A stretch of 64,000 nt of DNA from Sinisalibacter lacisalsi. Its GTDB lineage: Bacteria; Pseudomonadota; Alphaproteobacteria; Rhodobacterales; Rhodobacteraceae. The position numbers and the translations under genes were made by a program. Below the pieces are notes generated by a model that ran no database searches, was not told the DNA's origin, and saw only the letters and a list, made by a program, of their open reading frames with translations. Shown one piece after another: positions 26,992 through 37,928 of the stretch. Within the stretch, counting starts at the first letter, position 1. Each line of letters begins with the position of its first letter. The stretch is from positions 248,001 to 312,000 of the forward strand of contig NZ_BMGI01000003.1 of the NCBI RefSeq assembly GCF_014640115.1. Reading direction: 5' to 3'.

Positions 26992-27363
26992 ATGCCGGAT
27001 ATCGAACTGACCAAGACGCGCATCCAGGCCGGGGTTTGGGAAGGGGTGCTCACCGGCGCGGAAACCCTGCCCGATCTCGAGGTGACGCATCTCGCCAAGC
27101 CGGTTGACGGGGCCACCGTGCGCGAAGATCCGGAGACGCCCAGCCAGTTCCTGGTGCGGGTTCCGATCCCGGTGGAGCTGCTGTCGGAGGGGGTGCAGAC
27201 CTTCCTGATCACCGACAAATCCACCGATACCCGGCTTGCGGCCTTCACCATCGTCACCGGCCAGCCGCTCGACGAGGATTTCCGTGCCGAGATGGAGCTT
27301 CTGCGCGCTGAACTCGACATGCTCAAGAGGGCCTTCCGCCGCCACTGCGTCGCGACGATGTAG
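26992..27363 (+). CDS. Conserved hypothetical protein, probably co-transcribed with DUF6478 gene
   Basis: The 123-residue protein is mainly beta-stranded (VRVPIPVELLSEGVQTFLIT) with a helical, charged C-terminus (RAEMELLRAELDMLKRAFRR) that may form a coiled coil. AGGAGAACACG precedes the ATG. No family is recognised. The 9-nt spacing suggests it acts with the DUF6478 protein. Confidence 0.7.
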   Translation: MPDIELTKTRIQAGVWEGVLTGAETLPDLEVTHLAKPVDGATVREDPETPSQFLVRVPIPVELLSEGVQTFLITDKSTDTRLAAFTIVTGQPLDEDFRAEMELLRAELDMLKRAFRRHCVATM

Positions 27364-27395
27364 GCCGGCCGGGGCTGACGTGGCGTCGCGGGTGA

Positions 27396-29450
<2,055 letters not shown>

Positions 29451-29585
29451 GCGGCTCCCGGCACGTTTCCCACCCATAACCAATTCGGTGAATTACCGCG
29501 CAATCGTCGCCTTCGCTCCACAGTCTTGCCCGAATTGCCCCCGATACAATTCCTTGTTGGGGCGATGACTGTAGAAAGATTTACG

Positions 29586-30491
29586 ATGGACCGACTGACT
29601 GAGATGGAAGCATTTGCCACGGTGGTTGATCAGGGCGGTTTCACCGACGCGGCCAAGAAAATGGGGATTTCCAAATCCGCCGTATCAAAACACGTCTCGT
29701 CCCTGGAAGCTCGTCTCGGGGCGCGTCTTCTCAACCGGACCACGCGCCGGGTGAGCCCGACGGAGATCGGCCTCGCCTATTACGACCGCGCCCGCCGCGT
29801 GCTGAACGACGCCGGCGAGGCCGACGCGCTGGTCACCTCGATGCAATCGGCGCCCTCCGGTCTTCTGCGGATCTCGGTCGCCACCGATTTCGGCGTTAAC
29901 CATCTCTCTCCGGTGCTGGGCGAGTTCCTGCAGGAGTTCCCCGATATCACGGTGAACATGGTGCTCAACAACCGCTACGTCGAACTGATTTCGGAAGGGT
30001 TCGACATGGCGATCCGCGTGGGCGAACTGGAAGACAGCTCGCTGCGTGCCCGAAAGATCGCCGAGACCACGCGGCGGATGGTTGGCAGCCCGGGATATTT
30101 CCAGAAATTCGGCCGCCCGATGCGGATCGACGATCTGAACGAGCACAAGCTCCTGCATTATTCCAGCCAGGCCTCGGGCAACGTCTGGAAGATCCCCGCC
30201 CCCTCTGGTGAAGTCCGGCAGGTGCGCACGGCGGGGTGGCTTTCGGTCAACGATGGTCAATCGCTGCTCAACGCCGCGATCGCGGGGCTTGGCATCGCCT
30301 ATCTGCCCAGTTTCCTCTACGCCGATGCCATGGAGAACGGCCTCGTCGAAGACGCGATCCCCGATCTGCCGATCGACCAGCAGGGCATCTACGCGGTTTA
30401 CCCGCCGGGACGCTTCACCCAGCCTAAGGTGCGCGCCTTCATCGACTTCCTCGTGAACGCCTTCGCCGAGAAGGGCCCCGACAGATGGTGA
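29586..30491 (+). CDS. LysR-family transcriptional regulator
   Basis: The 301-residue protein has the N-terminal winged helix (MEAFATVVDQGGFTDAAKKM; GISKSAVSKHVSSLEARLGA; RLLNRTTRRVSPTEIG) and a periplasmic-binding-like effector domain (LRISVATDFGVNHLSPVLGE; VGELEDSSLRARKIAETTRR). I prefer the ATG at 29586 because it matches the family start; the ATG at 29565 is an alternative. Its targets are unknown, but the preceding flavoenzyme gene is on the same strand. Confidence 0.92.
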   Translation: MDRLTEMEAFATVVDQGGFTDAAKKMGISKSAVSKHVSSLEARLGARLLNRTTRRVSPTEIGLAYYDRARRVLNDAGEADALVTSMQSAPSGLLRISVATDFGVNHLSPVLGEFLQEFPDITVNMVLNNRYVELISEGFDMAIRVGELEDSSLRARKIAETTRRMVGSPGYFQKFGRPMRIDDLNEHKLLHYSSQASGNVWKIPAPSGEVRQVRTAGWLSVNDGQSLLNAAIAGLGIAYLPSFLYADAMENGLVEDAIPDLPIDQQGIYAVYPPGRFTQPKVRAFIDFLVNAFAEKGPDRW

Positions 30492-30542
30492 GCCCCCGGG
30501 GCGCCAGAGGTTTCCCAGCCTGATCTACAACGGGCAAAACTG

Positions 30543-30579
30543 AAGCGCCGGGCGATGGCAGTCGCACCGGCGCTTTTTT
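30543..30579 (+). terminator. Bidirectional-type terminator after the LysR gene
   Basis: Stem AAGCGCCGG/CCGGCGCTT encloses an inner GCGA/TCGC stem and a TGGCAG loop, followed by a T-run (30574-30579). It ends the LysR transcript and abuts the 3' end of the converging kinase-fusion gene at 30579. Confidence 0.85.
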
Positions 30580-32105
30580 CAGTCGAGGCCAAGCGCCTTG
30601 GCGGCTCGGGCCGTGACCTCTTCGGGCGTGCCGCCCGCGTCGATCCCGGCCCAGTCGCCTGCATCGAACCCGCGGGCGAGCTGGCGGCGCAGCACGGCCA
30701 GGTCGGCATCGGACGCATCGTTGCGCCGCGCGGCGACCCGGGCTTCCAGCGTGGCCGCCTCGGCGTCGAGCCAGAGCCCGTCAAACCGCACGCTGCGTGC
30801 CCTTGCAAGCCGCTCGGCGGCCACGCGCTGCTCCGGGTCGAGGAAGGTGGCGTCGAGGATGGCCGCATGCCCGGCCGCAAGCGCAGTCCCGGCCTTTTCG
30901 ATCATCCGCTGGTAGACCTCGCGGTTCACCTCGGCGCTGTAGGCTTCGGGCGGGAGCGGCTCCAGCGGGTCGACCCCGAACATCGCCTTGCGCTCGAGAT
31001 CGCTGCGCAGGTGCAGCGCGCCGGGGGCAGGGCCGAGGCGGAAGGCCAGGTGCGCGGCGATCGTCGTCTTGCCGGTGCCCGAGAGGCCGCCAATCGCCAC
31101 AAGCCGGGCCGGGGGCGGCGCGAGAAAGGCGATCGCTGCGTCCAGATAGGTGCGCGCCTCGCGGGCGAGCCCGTCGGGGGCGCGGTCGGCCATCGTCTGA
31201 ACCGCGACCATGGCGCGGATCGCGGCCCGCACCGAGAGGAAGAGGGGCAAGGTGGCGAGGCCGCCAATATCGCCGGAGCGGGCGAGGAACCGGTTGAGCG
31301 CCGCGTTGGCCTGCCGTGGCAGGCCGCGGTGCAGCAGGTCCATCACCAGGAAGGCGAAATCGTAGAAAACATCGGTGATGCCGAGGCGCTCGTCGAATTC
31401 GAGCGCGTCGAAAAGCACCGGGTGGTCGTCGATCATCACGATGTTCTTGAGGTGCAGATCGCCGTGGCAGCGGCGCACGAACCCGCCTTCGGCCCGAGCC
31501 CTGAGCAACGGCGCGGTGGCGTCGAAGACGCTGCGCACGCTGTCGAGGAAGGATGCGAGCCGCGCGGCGCCCAGAACCTCCTCCATATCTGAAAACGCCT
31601 CGGCCAGTTCATCGAGGATCTCGCCGATCAGGGCGGCGCCATCGGCCTCGCGGCGTGGCGCGCTGGCGTGAAGCTCGGCCACCGCAACGCCGAGCTTTTC
31701 CGCGATCTCGAAAGAAAGGCCGCCGGCCTCGGCGATGCGGTCAAGCTCGTCCTCGCGGGCGAAACGCTGCATCGCCAGCGCGTATTCCACCGCCTCGCCG
31801 GTTCCGTCGAAGGCGAGCGCGCCGGTGCTGTCGCGGGTGATCGCCACCACCCGGTCGTAGATCATCGGTGCACCGGGCGCGTTCAGCTCGAGCTCGCGTT
31901 CGATGATCCTGCGCCTGGTTTCGAGGGTGCTGAAATCGAGGTAATTGTATTTCACCGCGCGCTTGATCTTGTAGGCGCGGTCGCCGGCCAGAAAGACATG
32001 GGCGGAATGGGTGGTGATCACCTCGACGGCTTCACCGATCCCGTGCGTATCGGGGTCTTCGAGAAAGGCGATCACCGCCGCCTGCGCATCTCTGTCTGCG
32101 GTCAT
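30579..32105 (-). CDS. Fused aminoglycoside-phosphotransferase-like / P-loop kinase protein
   Basis: The 508-residue product joins two modules. Residues 1-330 resemble aminoglycoside/choline-kinase-type phosphotransferases, with the Brenner motif CHGDLHLKNIV and the metal-binding LFDALEFDE. Residues 340-508 are a P-loop kinase of gluconate-kinase type (IGGLSGTGKTTIAAHLAFRL; AILDATFLDPEQR). Such fusions are widespread in Proteobacteria as uncharacterised proteins (COG0645/COG2187). The gene follows the OmpA gene by 16 nt, so both are probably co-transcribed. The substrate is unknown. Confidence 0.85.
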   Translation of the reverse strand: MTADRDAQAAVIAFLEDPDTHGIGEAVEVITTHSAHVFLAGDRAYKIKRAVKYNYLDFSTLETRRRIIERELELNAPGAPMIYDRVVAITRDSTGALAFDGTGEAVEYALAMQRFAREDELDRIAEAGGLSFEIAEKLGVAVAELHASAPRREADGAALIGEILDELAEAFSDMEEVLGAARLASFLDSVRSVFDATAPLLRARAEGGFVRRCHGDLHLKNIVMIDDHPVLFDALEFDERLGITDVFYDFAFLVMDLLHRGLPRQANAALNRFLARSGDIGGLATLPLFLSVRAAIRAMVAVQTMADRAPDGLAREARTYLDAAIAFLAPPPARLVAIGGLSGTGKTTIAAHLAFRLGPAPGALHLRSDLERKAMFGVDPLEPLPPEAYSAEVNREVYQRMIEKAGTALAAGHAAILDATFLDPEQRVAAERLARARSVRFDGLWLDAEAATLEARVAARRNDASDADLAVLRRQLARGFDAGDWAGIDAGGTPEEVTARAAKALGLD

Positions 32106-32121
32106 GTCGCCCTCGCCATGA

Positions 32122-33069
32122 CTAGTCGGTGGAAATGAGGATCGCCTCTACCCGCCGGTTGATGGTGCGCCCGTCGTCGGTCTGGTTCGAGGCGATCGGC
32201 GCGAGATAGCCCACGCCCTCGGCCTCCAGCTGGCCGGCATCGACGCCGAATTCATCGACAAGGCGCGTCATGACAGAGGTGGCGCGCCGCTTCGACAGCG
32301 AGAGATTGCCCGCAAGCGAGCCCTCCGCATCGGTATGGCCAACGAGCGCCACGCGTTTGCGCGGATTGGCCTTCAGGTAGTCCGCGAGATCTTCCAGCGA
32401 GCTGAACTGTCCCGGCCCGAGTTCCGCCGAGCCGGTATCGAAGACGAGATCGGCGAGCACGAACCGGCCGATCCCTTCCATCGCCGGGCCGATCTCGGTA
32501 AGGGCCTGGGCCGGCAGCGCGGCACCGGGCTCCGCCTTCGTCGTCGCCATGGGTTCGGCGGGGCGGGCCGCGAGCGCGCCGACCTGCACGATCTGGACGA
32601 AACCGGCCGACGGCGAGCGGCTGACGAGCAGGCTCACGTGATCGGGCGCGTCGCCGGGCCGGGTTGCCGCGAGAAAGTGAAAATCGCCGAGATCGACGTG
32701 CATTTCCGGCGCGCCGATCACCTCGATACCGTAGCGGAAATCAAACCCGCCGCAGGATTGGGTGCTGCATTCAAATCGGATGTCGTAGCCGTCAGCAATG
32801 ATCTGGCGCCGCAATTCGAGCAGCAATTCGTAGCTGGTGAGCGCGGTGCCGCCGATCCGCCAGGCCTGGCGCGTGATCGCACCGGAGATGTCTTGCGTTT
32901 CAACCCCGCCATCCTCGCGCCAGGGCCCGATCGGCAGCGCGTAGCGGCCGGCGGCTTCGACCGTTTCGGCGCGCAGCGTGGCACCGGCGGGCAAGGACAA
33001 TTCCGCCGCGCCAGCCCCGAGCGGCAATGCCACGATCAAAGCGGCGAAAAGATGGGCGGTTCGGATCAT
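32122..33069 (-). CDS. OmpA-family outer-membrane/periplasmic protein
   Basis: The 315-residue protein begins with a signal peptide (MIRTAHLFAALIVALPLGAG, cleavage near GAGAAELS). A central domain (FDFRYGIEVIGAPEMHVDLG) precedes a C-terminal OmpA peptidoglycan-binding domain from about residue 215 (GHTDAEGSLAGNLSLSKRRA; VEAEGVGYLAP-like EGVGYLAPIASNQ). I chose the ATG at 33069; an upstream in-frame extension lacks a signal-like start. A distant relative is encoded at 9111. It probably anchors the envelope; a specific role is not indicated. Confidence 0.85.
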   Translation of the reverse strand: MIRTAHLFAALIVALPLGAGAAELSLPAGATLRAETVEAAGRYALPIGPWREDGGVETQDISGAITRQAWRIGGTALTSYELLLELRRQIIADGYDIRFECSTQSCGGFDFRYGIEVIGAPEMHVDLGDFHFLAATRPGDAPDHVSLLVSRSPSAGFVQIVQVGALAARPAEPMATTKAEPGAALPAQALTEIGPAMEGIGRFVLADLVFDTGSAELGPGQFSSLEDLADYLKANPRKRVALVGHTDAEGSLAGNLSLSKRRATSVMTRLVDEFGVDAGQLEAEGVGYLAPIASNQTDDGRTINRRVEAILISTD

Positions 33070-33234
33070 GTGGCCTGTGCGTGCGGGCGGCGTCTGTTCT
33101 CGGCTTGGCGGCGGAGCCGCGCGGTCCACGATGGAAAAGGGCTAGTTACGGACCGCATTAACCCAAATACCGCATTGGTGAAAGCCCACATCGCGCCGCG
33201 CCCCCGCTCGCCACGCGCCCGGGGATGGCATGCA

Positions 33235-33978
33235 TCAGACGGCGTGCGGGTGGATCCGGTAATGGTAGTTGCCCACACGGGTCATCCCCAGCGAGGCATA
33301 GAGCGGATTGGCGGCGTGGTTGCCTTGCGTGACGATCAGGCCGAGAATCTCGGCGCCGTGGCCCTCGGCCCATTTTGCCGCCGCCCGGAGCAACAGCCCC
33401 CCGGCGCCCTTGCGGCGTTGCGCGGGGAGAACGTGGATCGCATGCACCATGGCGATACCGTCGTGCAATCCGACATAGGCCGCGCCACCCGGATAGTCGC
33501 CCATCCGCGCCAGGATGGCCGCTTTCGGGCAGGTTGCCCGCTCCATCACCGCCTGCCGCGCCGCGCCGATGCCGCCGTCCTGCCAGATCTCGCGCACCAG
33601 TTCGAGCGGCGGCCACATGGTGTAGGCCGCGGCGCGGGGGATCGGTTCCTTCAGCAGATCGGCGACCGACACCGCCCAGAGGTTCACCGGATCGCGCAGG
33701 ATGTAACCATGGGCTTCGAGCAGGGCGTCGAGCTTTTCCTCGCCTTCGCGGATCTGGAACAGGGGAGGTTGGCCCAGCGCGCGCATGGCGGCTTCGGCGG
33801 CGGGCAGGTCGGCCTCCGTCACCGGCCAGTCTTCGGTGGCGGCCGACACGCGGTTGCCCGCGCCCTGTCCGTCGCGGATCGTCCATGCGCCAAGGTGCTG
33901 GCGGCTGGCTGGCGGCCAGGTGACTTCGCAGACTTCGGAGAGTTTGGTGGCATCGGGCAGGTGGAGCGGTCGGTTCAT
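33235..33978 (-). CDS. GNAT-family N-acetyltransferase
   Basis: The 247-residue product has the acetyl-CoA-binding motif in its C-terminal half (VHAIHVLPAQRRKGAGGLLLRAAAKWAEG, quoted in part as LPAQRRKGAGGLLLRAA) and the final TQGNHAANPLYASLGMTRVG, both typical of GNAT motifs A and B. The N-terminal half is less conserved. It overlaps the CinA-type gene stop by 4 nt. The acceptor (small molecule or protein) is unknown. Confidence 0.85.
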   Translation of the reverse strand: MNRPLHLPDATKLSEVCEVTWPPASRQHLGAWTIRDGQGAGNRVSAATEDWPVTEADLPAAEAAMRALGQPPLFQIREGEEKLDALLEAHGYILRDPVNLWAVSVADLLKEPIPRAAAYTMWPPLELVREIWQDGGIGAARQAVMERATCPKAAILARMGDYPGGAAYVGLHDGIAMVHAIHVLPAQRRKGAGGLLLRAAAKWAEGHGAEILGLIVTQGNHAANPLYASLGMTRVGNYHYRIHPHAV

Positions 33979-34706
33979 TTTGTGGTCTCCGGGAACAGCG
34001 CGGCCAATTCCATCATCGCCTCGCTCACCGCTGCGCCATCGTGCCCGCGCACAACGATGTTCGCGCCGAAAACGCCATCGCGATTGAACGGGTAGGAACC
34101 GATCGACAGCATCGGGTAGCGGGCGGCGAGGCCGGCCAGCGGCGTGGCAATGTCGCCTTCGGGGCGTTCCACCCGCAGGGTTTGGGACAGCAGCGGCGCG
34201 CCGTGGGTGATGGTGGCCAGGACACTGGTCACCATGGCTTCGAAAATCTTCGGCACCCCGGCGCAGACATGCACGTTGCCGATGGTGAACCCGGGCGCCG
34301 CCGAAATCGGGTTGTCGATCAGGGTGGCGCCGTCGGGAATGCGCGCCATCCGCAGACGGGCTTGCGTGAGTTCGGCGCCGCGCGCGTCGAGAAACGCCAG
34401 CAGGATCGCCTTGGCGTCGTCGCGGACATCGATCCCCACCTCGAAGGCCTGTGCCACGGCATCGGCGGTGATGTCGTCGTGCGTCGGGCCGATGCCACCG
34501 GAGGTGAACACCTGGTCGTAGCTGGCTGACAGCGCGCGAATGGCGCTGACGATGGCGGCGGTGTCGTCCGATACGACGCGAGCTTCCTTGAGGTCGATGC
34601 CATGCGCCGTGAGCTGGCCGGCAAGGAAGTGAAGGTTCGAATCGCGCGTTCGGCCGGAAAGGATCTCGTCGCCGATCACAAGCATGGCGGCTGTCGGGTT
34701 GGTCAT
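33975..34706 (-). CDS. CinA-type competence/damage-inducible MoCF-domain protein
   Basis: The 243-residue protein is a stand-alone N-terminal MoaB/MogA-like domain of CinA (AAMLVIGDEILSGRTRDSN; FTSGGIGPTHDDITADAVA; CAGVPKIFEAM). The C-terminal nicotinamide-mononucleotide amidohydrolase domain of full-length CinA is absent, which is common in this family. Members hydrolyse ADP-ribose or NAD-like compounds. AGGAG precedes the ATG at 34706. It overlaps the GNAT gene, giving a two-gene operon. Confidence 0.88.
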   Translation of the reverse strand: MTNPTAAMLVIGDEILSGRTRDSNLHFLAGQLTAHGIDLKEARVVSDDTAAIVSAIRALSASYDQVFTSGGIGPTHDDITADAVAQAFEVGIDVRDDAKAILLAFLDARGAELTQARLRMARIPDGATLIDNPISAAPGFTIGNVHVCAGVPKIFEAMVTSVLATITHGAPLLSQTLRVERPEGDIATPLAGLAARYPMLSIGSYPFNRDGVFGANIVVRGHDGAAVSEAMMELAALFPETTK

Positions 34707-34786
34707 TCGCGCTCTCCTGTCATCAGCCACAGACTAGTGCGGAATGACGGGCGCGGAAACATGCCATTTGCAGCCAGACGCTTCGT

Positions 34787-36100
34787 TCAGCCCTCGCGCA
34801 TCGCCTTTCGGAAATAGTCCGCGAGCGGTTTGACGAGGTAGGCCCACGGGCTTCGCGCGCCGGTCTGGATGTAGGCGTCGACGGGGATGCCGGGGATCAG
34901 CGCCGTGCCCCTGGGCAGGTTTGCCACTTCATCGTCGCGAACGCCGATCCTGACCAGGTAGAACCTTCGTCCGCTGCGCTCATCGCTGAAGGCGTCGGGC
35001 GAAACCGAAAGCACCTCGCCGCGAATCGCGGGCAGGTGTTGCAGGTCGAGCGTGGGAAAGTGTAGCGACACCTCCTGGCCCGGGAAAACCTCGTCAACGT
35101 GGACCGGTTCGATGTGGGCGGCGATCACGCGCGGTGCATCCTCGGGAACGATATGGAGGATCGGCTGCGCCGCCCGGATCACGGCGCCCGGACCGAATAC
35201 CTCCAGCCCATGCACCACGCCGGACAAGGGCGCGCGCAGATCGAGCCGGTCGAGCCGATCGAGGATCTCCCGGCGACGTTCCGCCAACTCGAGTTCATCG
35301 CCTTCCTGGGCGGTCAGGCGCGCGATGGCGTCCTCGCGCCGGGTGGCCCGGAGCGTGAGCATCTCGATTTCAAGCTCGCCGATCCTTTCGGCGTTGCGGG
35401 CGATTTCGGCGCGGAGTTCTCCCTGCAGCCCGTCGAGCCGCGCGGCCTCGCGCTGCAGGGCGAGGCCGGGGGCCGTCGTCGCGAGGCCTTTTTCCTTCAG
35501 GGCCGTCTGGATCTCGATTTCCTCGGCAATGAGCGCGGCCTGGGTTCGGCTGGCGGCAAGCTGGTGCTCAAGGCCGGCGATCTGGCTCGTGATCTGGGTC
35601 TTCCGCTTTCCGAGCCGCGCGATGGATGCCGCCTCGGCCTCGCGGCGCTGGGCGAAGAGCCGCAGGTTGCTTTGCAGCATCTCGCTGGATGTTGGCCGGT
35701 GCCGCGCTTCGTTCAGAATTCCGTCGCGGTAGGTGAGATCGGTGAGCCCGTCGCGCTCGGCCTCGAGGCGACCGCGCCGCGCGCTCAGTTCGAAGATCCG
35801 GTTGTCGATGATGGCAAGCTCGCGGGTGAGCGTGGAGGGATCGAGCCGGGCGATGACTTGCCCAGCCTTCACAAAATCGCCCTCCCGCACGAGGATTTCG
35901 CTGACCGCGCCACCCTCGGCGTGCTGGATGACCTGGCGGTTCTGTTCCGTTTGCAGGGTGCCGGTGGCGACGACGGCCCCTGCGATCCGCGCGGTGATCG
36001 CCCAGCCGCCGGCCCCGCCGACGAGCAGGAGCGATGCGAGCAGGCCAAGCACGAGGGCGCCGCGCGCCGACCAGGTGCGGGTGCTGTCCTGTTCTGCCAT
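34787..36100 (-). CDS. prsE: Type I secretion membrane-fusion (HlyD-family) protein
   Basis: The 437-residue adaptor has one N-terminal membrane helix (ALVLGLLASLLLVGGAGGWA), a barrel-sandwich half (EGDFVKAGQVIARLDPSTL), a long central coiled coil (about residues 130-280, rich in Glu, Arg and Leu) and the C-terminal half (RAPLSGVVHGLEVFGPGAVI). It couples the ABC exporter to an outer-membrane TolC channel. Its ATG overlaps the exporter stop by 1 nt (TGATG). No TolC or substrate gene lies nearby. Confidence 0.9.
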   Translation of the reverse strand: MAEQDSTRTWSARGALVLGLLASLLLVGGAGGWAITARIAGAVVATGTLQTEQNRQVIQHAEGGAVSEILVREGDFVKAGQVIARLDPSTLTRELAIIDNRIFELSARRGRLEAERDGLTDLTYRDGILNEARHRPTSSEMLQSNLRLFAQRREAEAASIARLGKRKTQITSQIAGLEHQLAASRTQAALIAEEIEIQTALKEKGLATTAPGLALQREAARLDGLQGELRAEIARNAERIGELEIEMLTLRATRREDAIARLTAQEGDELELAERRREILDRLDRLDLRAPLSGVVHGLEVFGPGAVIRAAQPILHIVPEDAPRVIAAHIEPVHVDEVFPGQEVSLHFPTLDLQHLPAIRGEVLSVSPDAFSDERSGRRFYLVRIGVRDDEVANLPRGTALIPGIPVDAYIQTGARSPWAYLVKPLADYFRKAMREG

Positions 36101-37848
36101 CACGCCACGCCGCCGGCCTGTCCCGCGCGCAGTGTGGGCTGGATTTCATGCAGGTTCTGAACCATGCGCGCGAGCACCTCGTCGCGCGGGCCGAAAGCGC
36201 GCATGCGGCCTTCCTCCAGCACCATGAGAAGCTCGCACTCGGTGATCGCGGCGGGCCGGTGCGCCATGATGACGACGGCACCGCCCCGCGCCTTGACGGT
36301 GCGGATGGCGCGGTTGAGGGCGATCGTTCCGTCGTTGTCGAGGTTGGCATTGGGCTCATCGAGCACGAGGATGACGGGCTCGCCAAAAAGGGCGCGGGCG
36401 AGCGCGATGCGCTGAACCTGGCCACCCGAGAGGCGGTTGGCGCCGGTTTCGATGAGGGTGTCGTAGCCATCCGGCAGGGCGAGGATCAGATCATGCGCCG
36501 CCGCCTGCCTTGCCGCCATGACCACGGCATCGGGATCGGGCGAGATCGCGAGCCCGGCGATGTTTTCCGCGATTGTGCCGTCAAACAGCTTCACCTGCTG
36601 GGGCAGGTAACCGATATGCCGGCCGAGTGCCTCGGGCGCATACTGGTCGAGCGACGCGCCATCGAGCCTGATCGCGCCGCTCCGAGGCGGCCAGGCGCCG
36701 GTGATGGCGCGCGCAAGCGATGATTTTCCCGCCCCCGATGGCCCGATCACGCCAAGTGCGCGGCCGGGTTCAAGCTCGAACGAGATCCGTGCAAGCGCCG
36801 GATCGGACCGCCCTGCGGGGGCCACGCTGAGCTGGTGGGCAACGAGGCGCGCCGCCGGTCTGGGCAGGGCCAGCCGGGCCGCGCGCGGTGCCTGTTTGCC
36901 GAGAAGCTCGACCAGGGCCCGCCAGCCATGCCGCGCGCGCTGCACCGCGGGCCAGTGGCCGATCGCCGTTTCAACCGGGGCAAGCGCCCGGCCGAGAAGG
37001 ATGGATGCCGCGATCATCGCGCCCGCGCTGAGCTCTCCCCTCAGGACGAGGAGCGCACCGAGCCCGAGCATGGCCGATTGCAGGAACATCCGGAACGACT
37101 TCGAGATCGATCCGAACTGCCCGGCGCGGTCGGACGCCCTTATGGCGTTGTCGAGGGCAGCGTCCTGCGCGCGGCGCCACCTTTCGAACACGGCGCCCGA
37201 CATGCCGAGGGCGCCCACCATCTCGGCATTTGCGCGCAGGTCTTCGGCGAGGTGATCCGCGCGTGCCGCGGCCCGGTCGGCGGCGAAGGCGAGGCCGGAG
37301 GTGAGCCCCTGGTTGAGCGCGGCGAGAGCAATCAGGATCGCCCCGCCAACGAGGGCGAGCGCCCCGAGCCAGGGGTGGAAAATCAGGATGCCGGCGAGGA
37401 AAACCGGGGTCCAGGGAATGTCGAAGAACGCGGTGATGACCGGGGCGGCGAACAGGCGTTGCACCGCTTCGAGATCGCGCAGCGTGTTGTTGCCCCGGCA
37501 GGCACGGCCCCGCTGGGAGGCCTCGTGGCGGAGCATGGCGGAAAACACCCGCCGGTCGAGCCTGGCGCGAAAACCGGCGCCGACGCGGGCGAGCACCCGG
37601 CCCCGCGCATAGTCGAGAACCCCCATCATCAGGAACAGGAAGGCCATCAGCAGAAACAGCGCCACCAGTGTTTCTTCCGAGCGCGAGCCCAGAACGCGAT
37701 CGTAGACCTGGAGCATGAACAAGGGGCCGGTCAGCATCAGCAGGTTGACGAGGACGGAAAACAGGCCCGCCGCCCAGAGCGCGCCCCGGCGTTCGCGCAG
37801 GATGGCGTGCAGTTCGGCTTTTCCCCCTATCGGCTCGGAAAATCTCAT
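36100..37848 (-). CDS. prsD: Type I secretion ABC transporter permease/ATPase (PrtD family)
   Basis: The 582-residue protein joins a six-helix transmembrane domain (ALWAAGLFSVLVNLLMLTGP onward) to an ATPase with Walker A (GPSGAGKSSLARAI), signature (LSGGQVQRIALARAL), Walker B (VILVLDEPNANLDND) and a switch histidine (VVIMAHRP). PrtD-type exporters lack the C39 peptidase and export RTX proteases, lipases or S-layer proteins. I chose the ATG at 37848. Together with the downstream adaptor it makes two of the three type I parts. Confidence 0.92.
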   Translation of the reverse strand: MRFSEPIGGKAELHAILRERRGALWAAGLFSVLVNLLMLTGPLFMLQVYDRVLGSRSEETLVALFLLMAFLFLMMGVLDYARGRVLARVGAGFRARLDRRVFSAMLRHEASQRGRACRGNNTLRDLEAVQRLFAAPVITAFFDIPWTPVFLAGILIFHPWLGALALVGGAILIALAALNQGLTSGLAFAADRAAARADHLAEDLRANAEMVGALGMSGAVFERWRRAQDAALDNAIRASDRAGQFGSISKSFRMFLQSAMLGLGALLVLRGELSAGAMIAASILLGRALAPVETAIGHWPAVQRARHGWRALVELLGKQAPRAARLALPRPAARLVAHQLSVAPAGRSDPALARISFELEPGRALGVIGPSGAGKSSLARAITGAWPPRSGAIRLDGASLDQYAPEALGRHIGYLPQQVKLFDGTIAENIAGLAISPDPDAVVMAARQAAAHDLILALPDGYDTLIETGANRLSGGQVQRIALARALFGEPVILVLDEPNANLDNDGTIALNRAIRTVKARGGAVVIMAHRPAAITECELLMVLEEGRMRAFGPRDEVLARMVQNLHEIQPTLRAGQAGGVA

Positions 37849-37928
37849 GGCGCCCCGGCGGTTCAAACGCGGGCGACGCCGCCCGCGCCTGCAGGGTGCG
37901 CCACAATTGCCAAGATTCGGTTATGATC

